A stretch of 64,000 nt of DNA, from contig NZ_UEGO01000031.1 of NCBI RefSeq assembly GCF_900465345.1, positions 124,001-188,000 of the forward strand, written 5' to 3'. Position 1 is the stretch's first letter. Each line of letters opens with the position of its first letter. The notes below the pieces were generated by a model, which saw only the letters and a program-made list of their open reading frames with translations, had not been told where the DNA came from and ran no database searches. Origin of the DNA: Asaia bogorensis. Its GTDB lineage: Bacteria > Pseudomonadota > Alphaproteobacteria > Acetobacterales > Acetobacteraceae. The position numbers and the translations under genes are program-made. Below, piece after piece: positions 63,873-64,000 of the stretch.

Positions 63873-64000
63873 CCTGCATCCTTCCCGTTTTTCAGCCCGC
63901 TCTTGAGGGGGTTGCGATCAGGCTAGCCCGAACTGCAGAACGACGATAGACGCAGATATCGGTACGTTATAACATAACAGCATGAGCCATCACGATTCCG

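Overview
The window is a GC-rich, densely coded bacterial chromosome segment, mostly core housekeeping genes. It suggests an alphaproteobacterium, most likely an acetic acid bacterium (Acetobacteraceae, of the Asaia/Gluconobacter kind). Pointers are the timA-secB pair, the glpR-glpD-glpF-glpK cluster, a degenerate aa3-oxidase locus that keeps ctaB, and several exported sugar-lactone-type beta-propellers. The taxon is inferred from gene content only. No insertion sequence, prophage, CRISPR array or rRNA operon was seen.

Layout. 1-5.1 kb: a partial tri-haem cytochrome c peroxidase, an orphan DNA methyltransferase coupled to mltA, a Tim44-like adaptor and secB. 5.4-12 kb: tRNA-Ser(UGA), a small membrane protein, tsaD, then the tightly overlapping hemC-hemD-rlmJ-gpsA run, a TylF-type methyltransferase and a small membrane protein. 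12-18 kb: an unusual aquaporin-like protein, a nucleoside transporter, glutathione peroxidase, a LysE-type exporter and murJ. 18-25.5 kb: mutS, glnD and a TPR/glycosyltransferase-like protein. 25.5-32.3 kb: a DUF3147 protein, a Yellow/MRJP-like propeller, thrC, an M16 peptidase, pmbA and a second Tim44-like protein. 33-36 kb: a degenerate oxidase locus (a COX1-like protein lacking most active-site ligands, ctaB and a 36-residue CoxF-like peptide) next to a PmtA-like methyltransferase. 36-41.6 kb: gshB, greB, galM-type epimerase and uvrB. 41.7-46.8 kb: the glycerol regulon glpR, glpD, glpF, glpK. 47-51 kb: a DUF2938 protein and an overlapping operon of an exported SMP-30 lactonase, an exported MRJP protein and a YagU protein. 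51-58.4 kb: a GNAT enzyme, a zinc-ribbon membrane protein, an ABC-F ATPase, an RNA-ligase-like protein, a TetR/P450 divergent pair with two palindromic operators and an FkbM methyltransferase. 58.4-59.1 kb: an AT-rich islet. 59.1-64 kb: an AarF/UbiB kinase-like protein, oligoendopeptidase F and AMP nucleosidase.

How they work together. The glp genes form a glycerol uptake and oxidation route: GlpF, GlpK and GlpD feed dihydroxyacetone phosphate and quinol, GlpR represses, and GpsA makes glycerol-3-phosphate for lipids. CtaB would supply haem O. Because the neighbouring oxidase subunit lacks most of its binuclear-centre ligands, respiration presumably ends at a ubiquinol oxidase encoded elsewhere. 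The exported SMP-30/MRJP pair is a plausible periplasmic lactone-processing module. The most unusual items are the COX1-like protein that keeps only its low-spin haem ligands, the lactonase/MRJP/YagU operon, the tandem operators of the P450 gene, and the aquaporin-like protein with altered NPA boxes.
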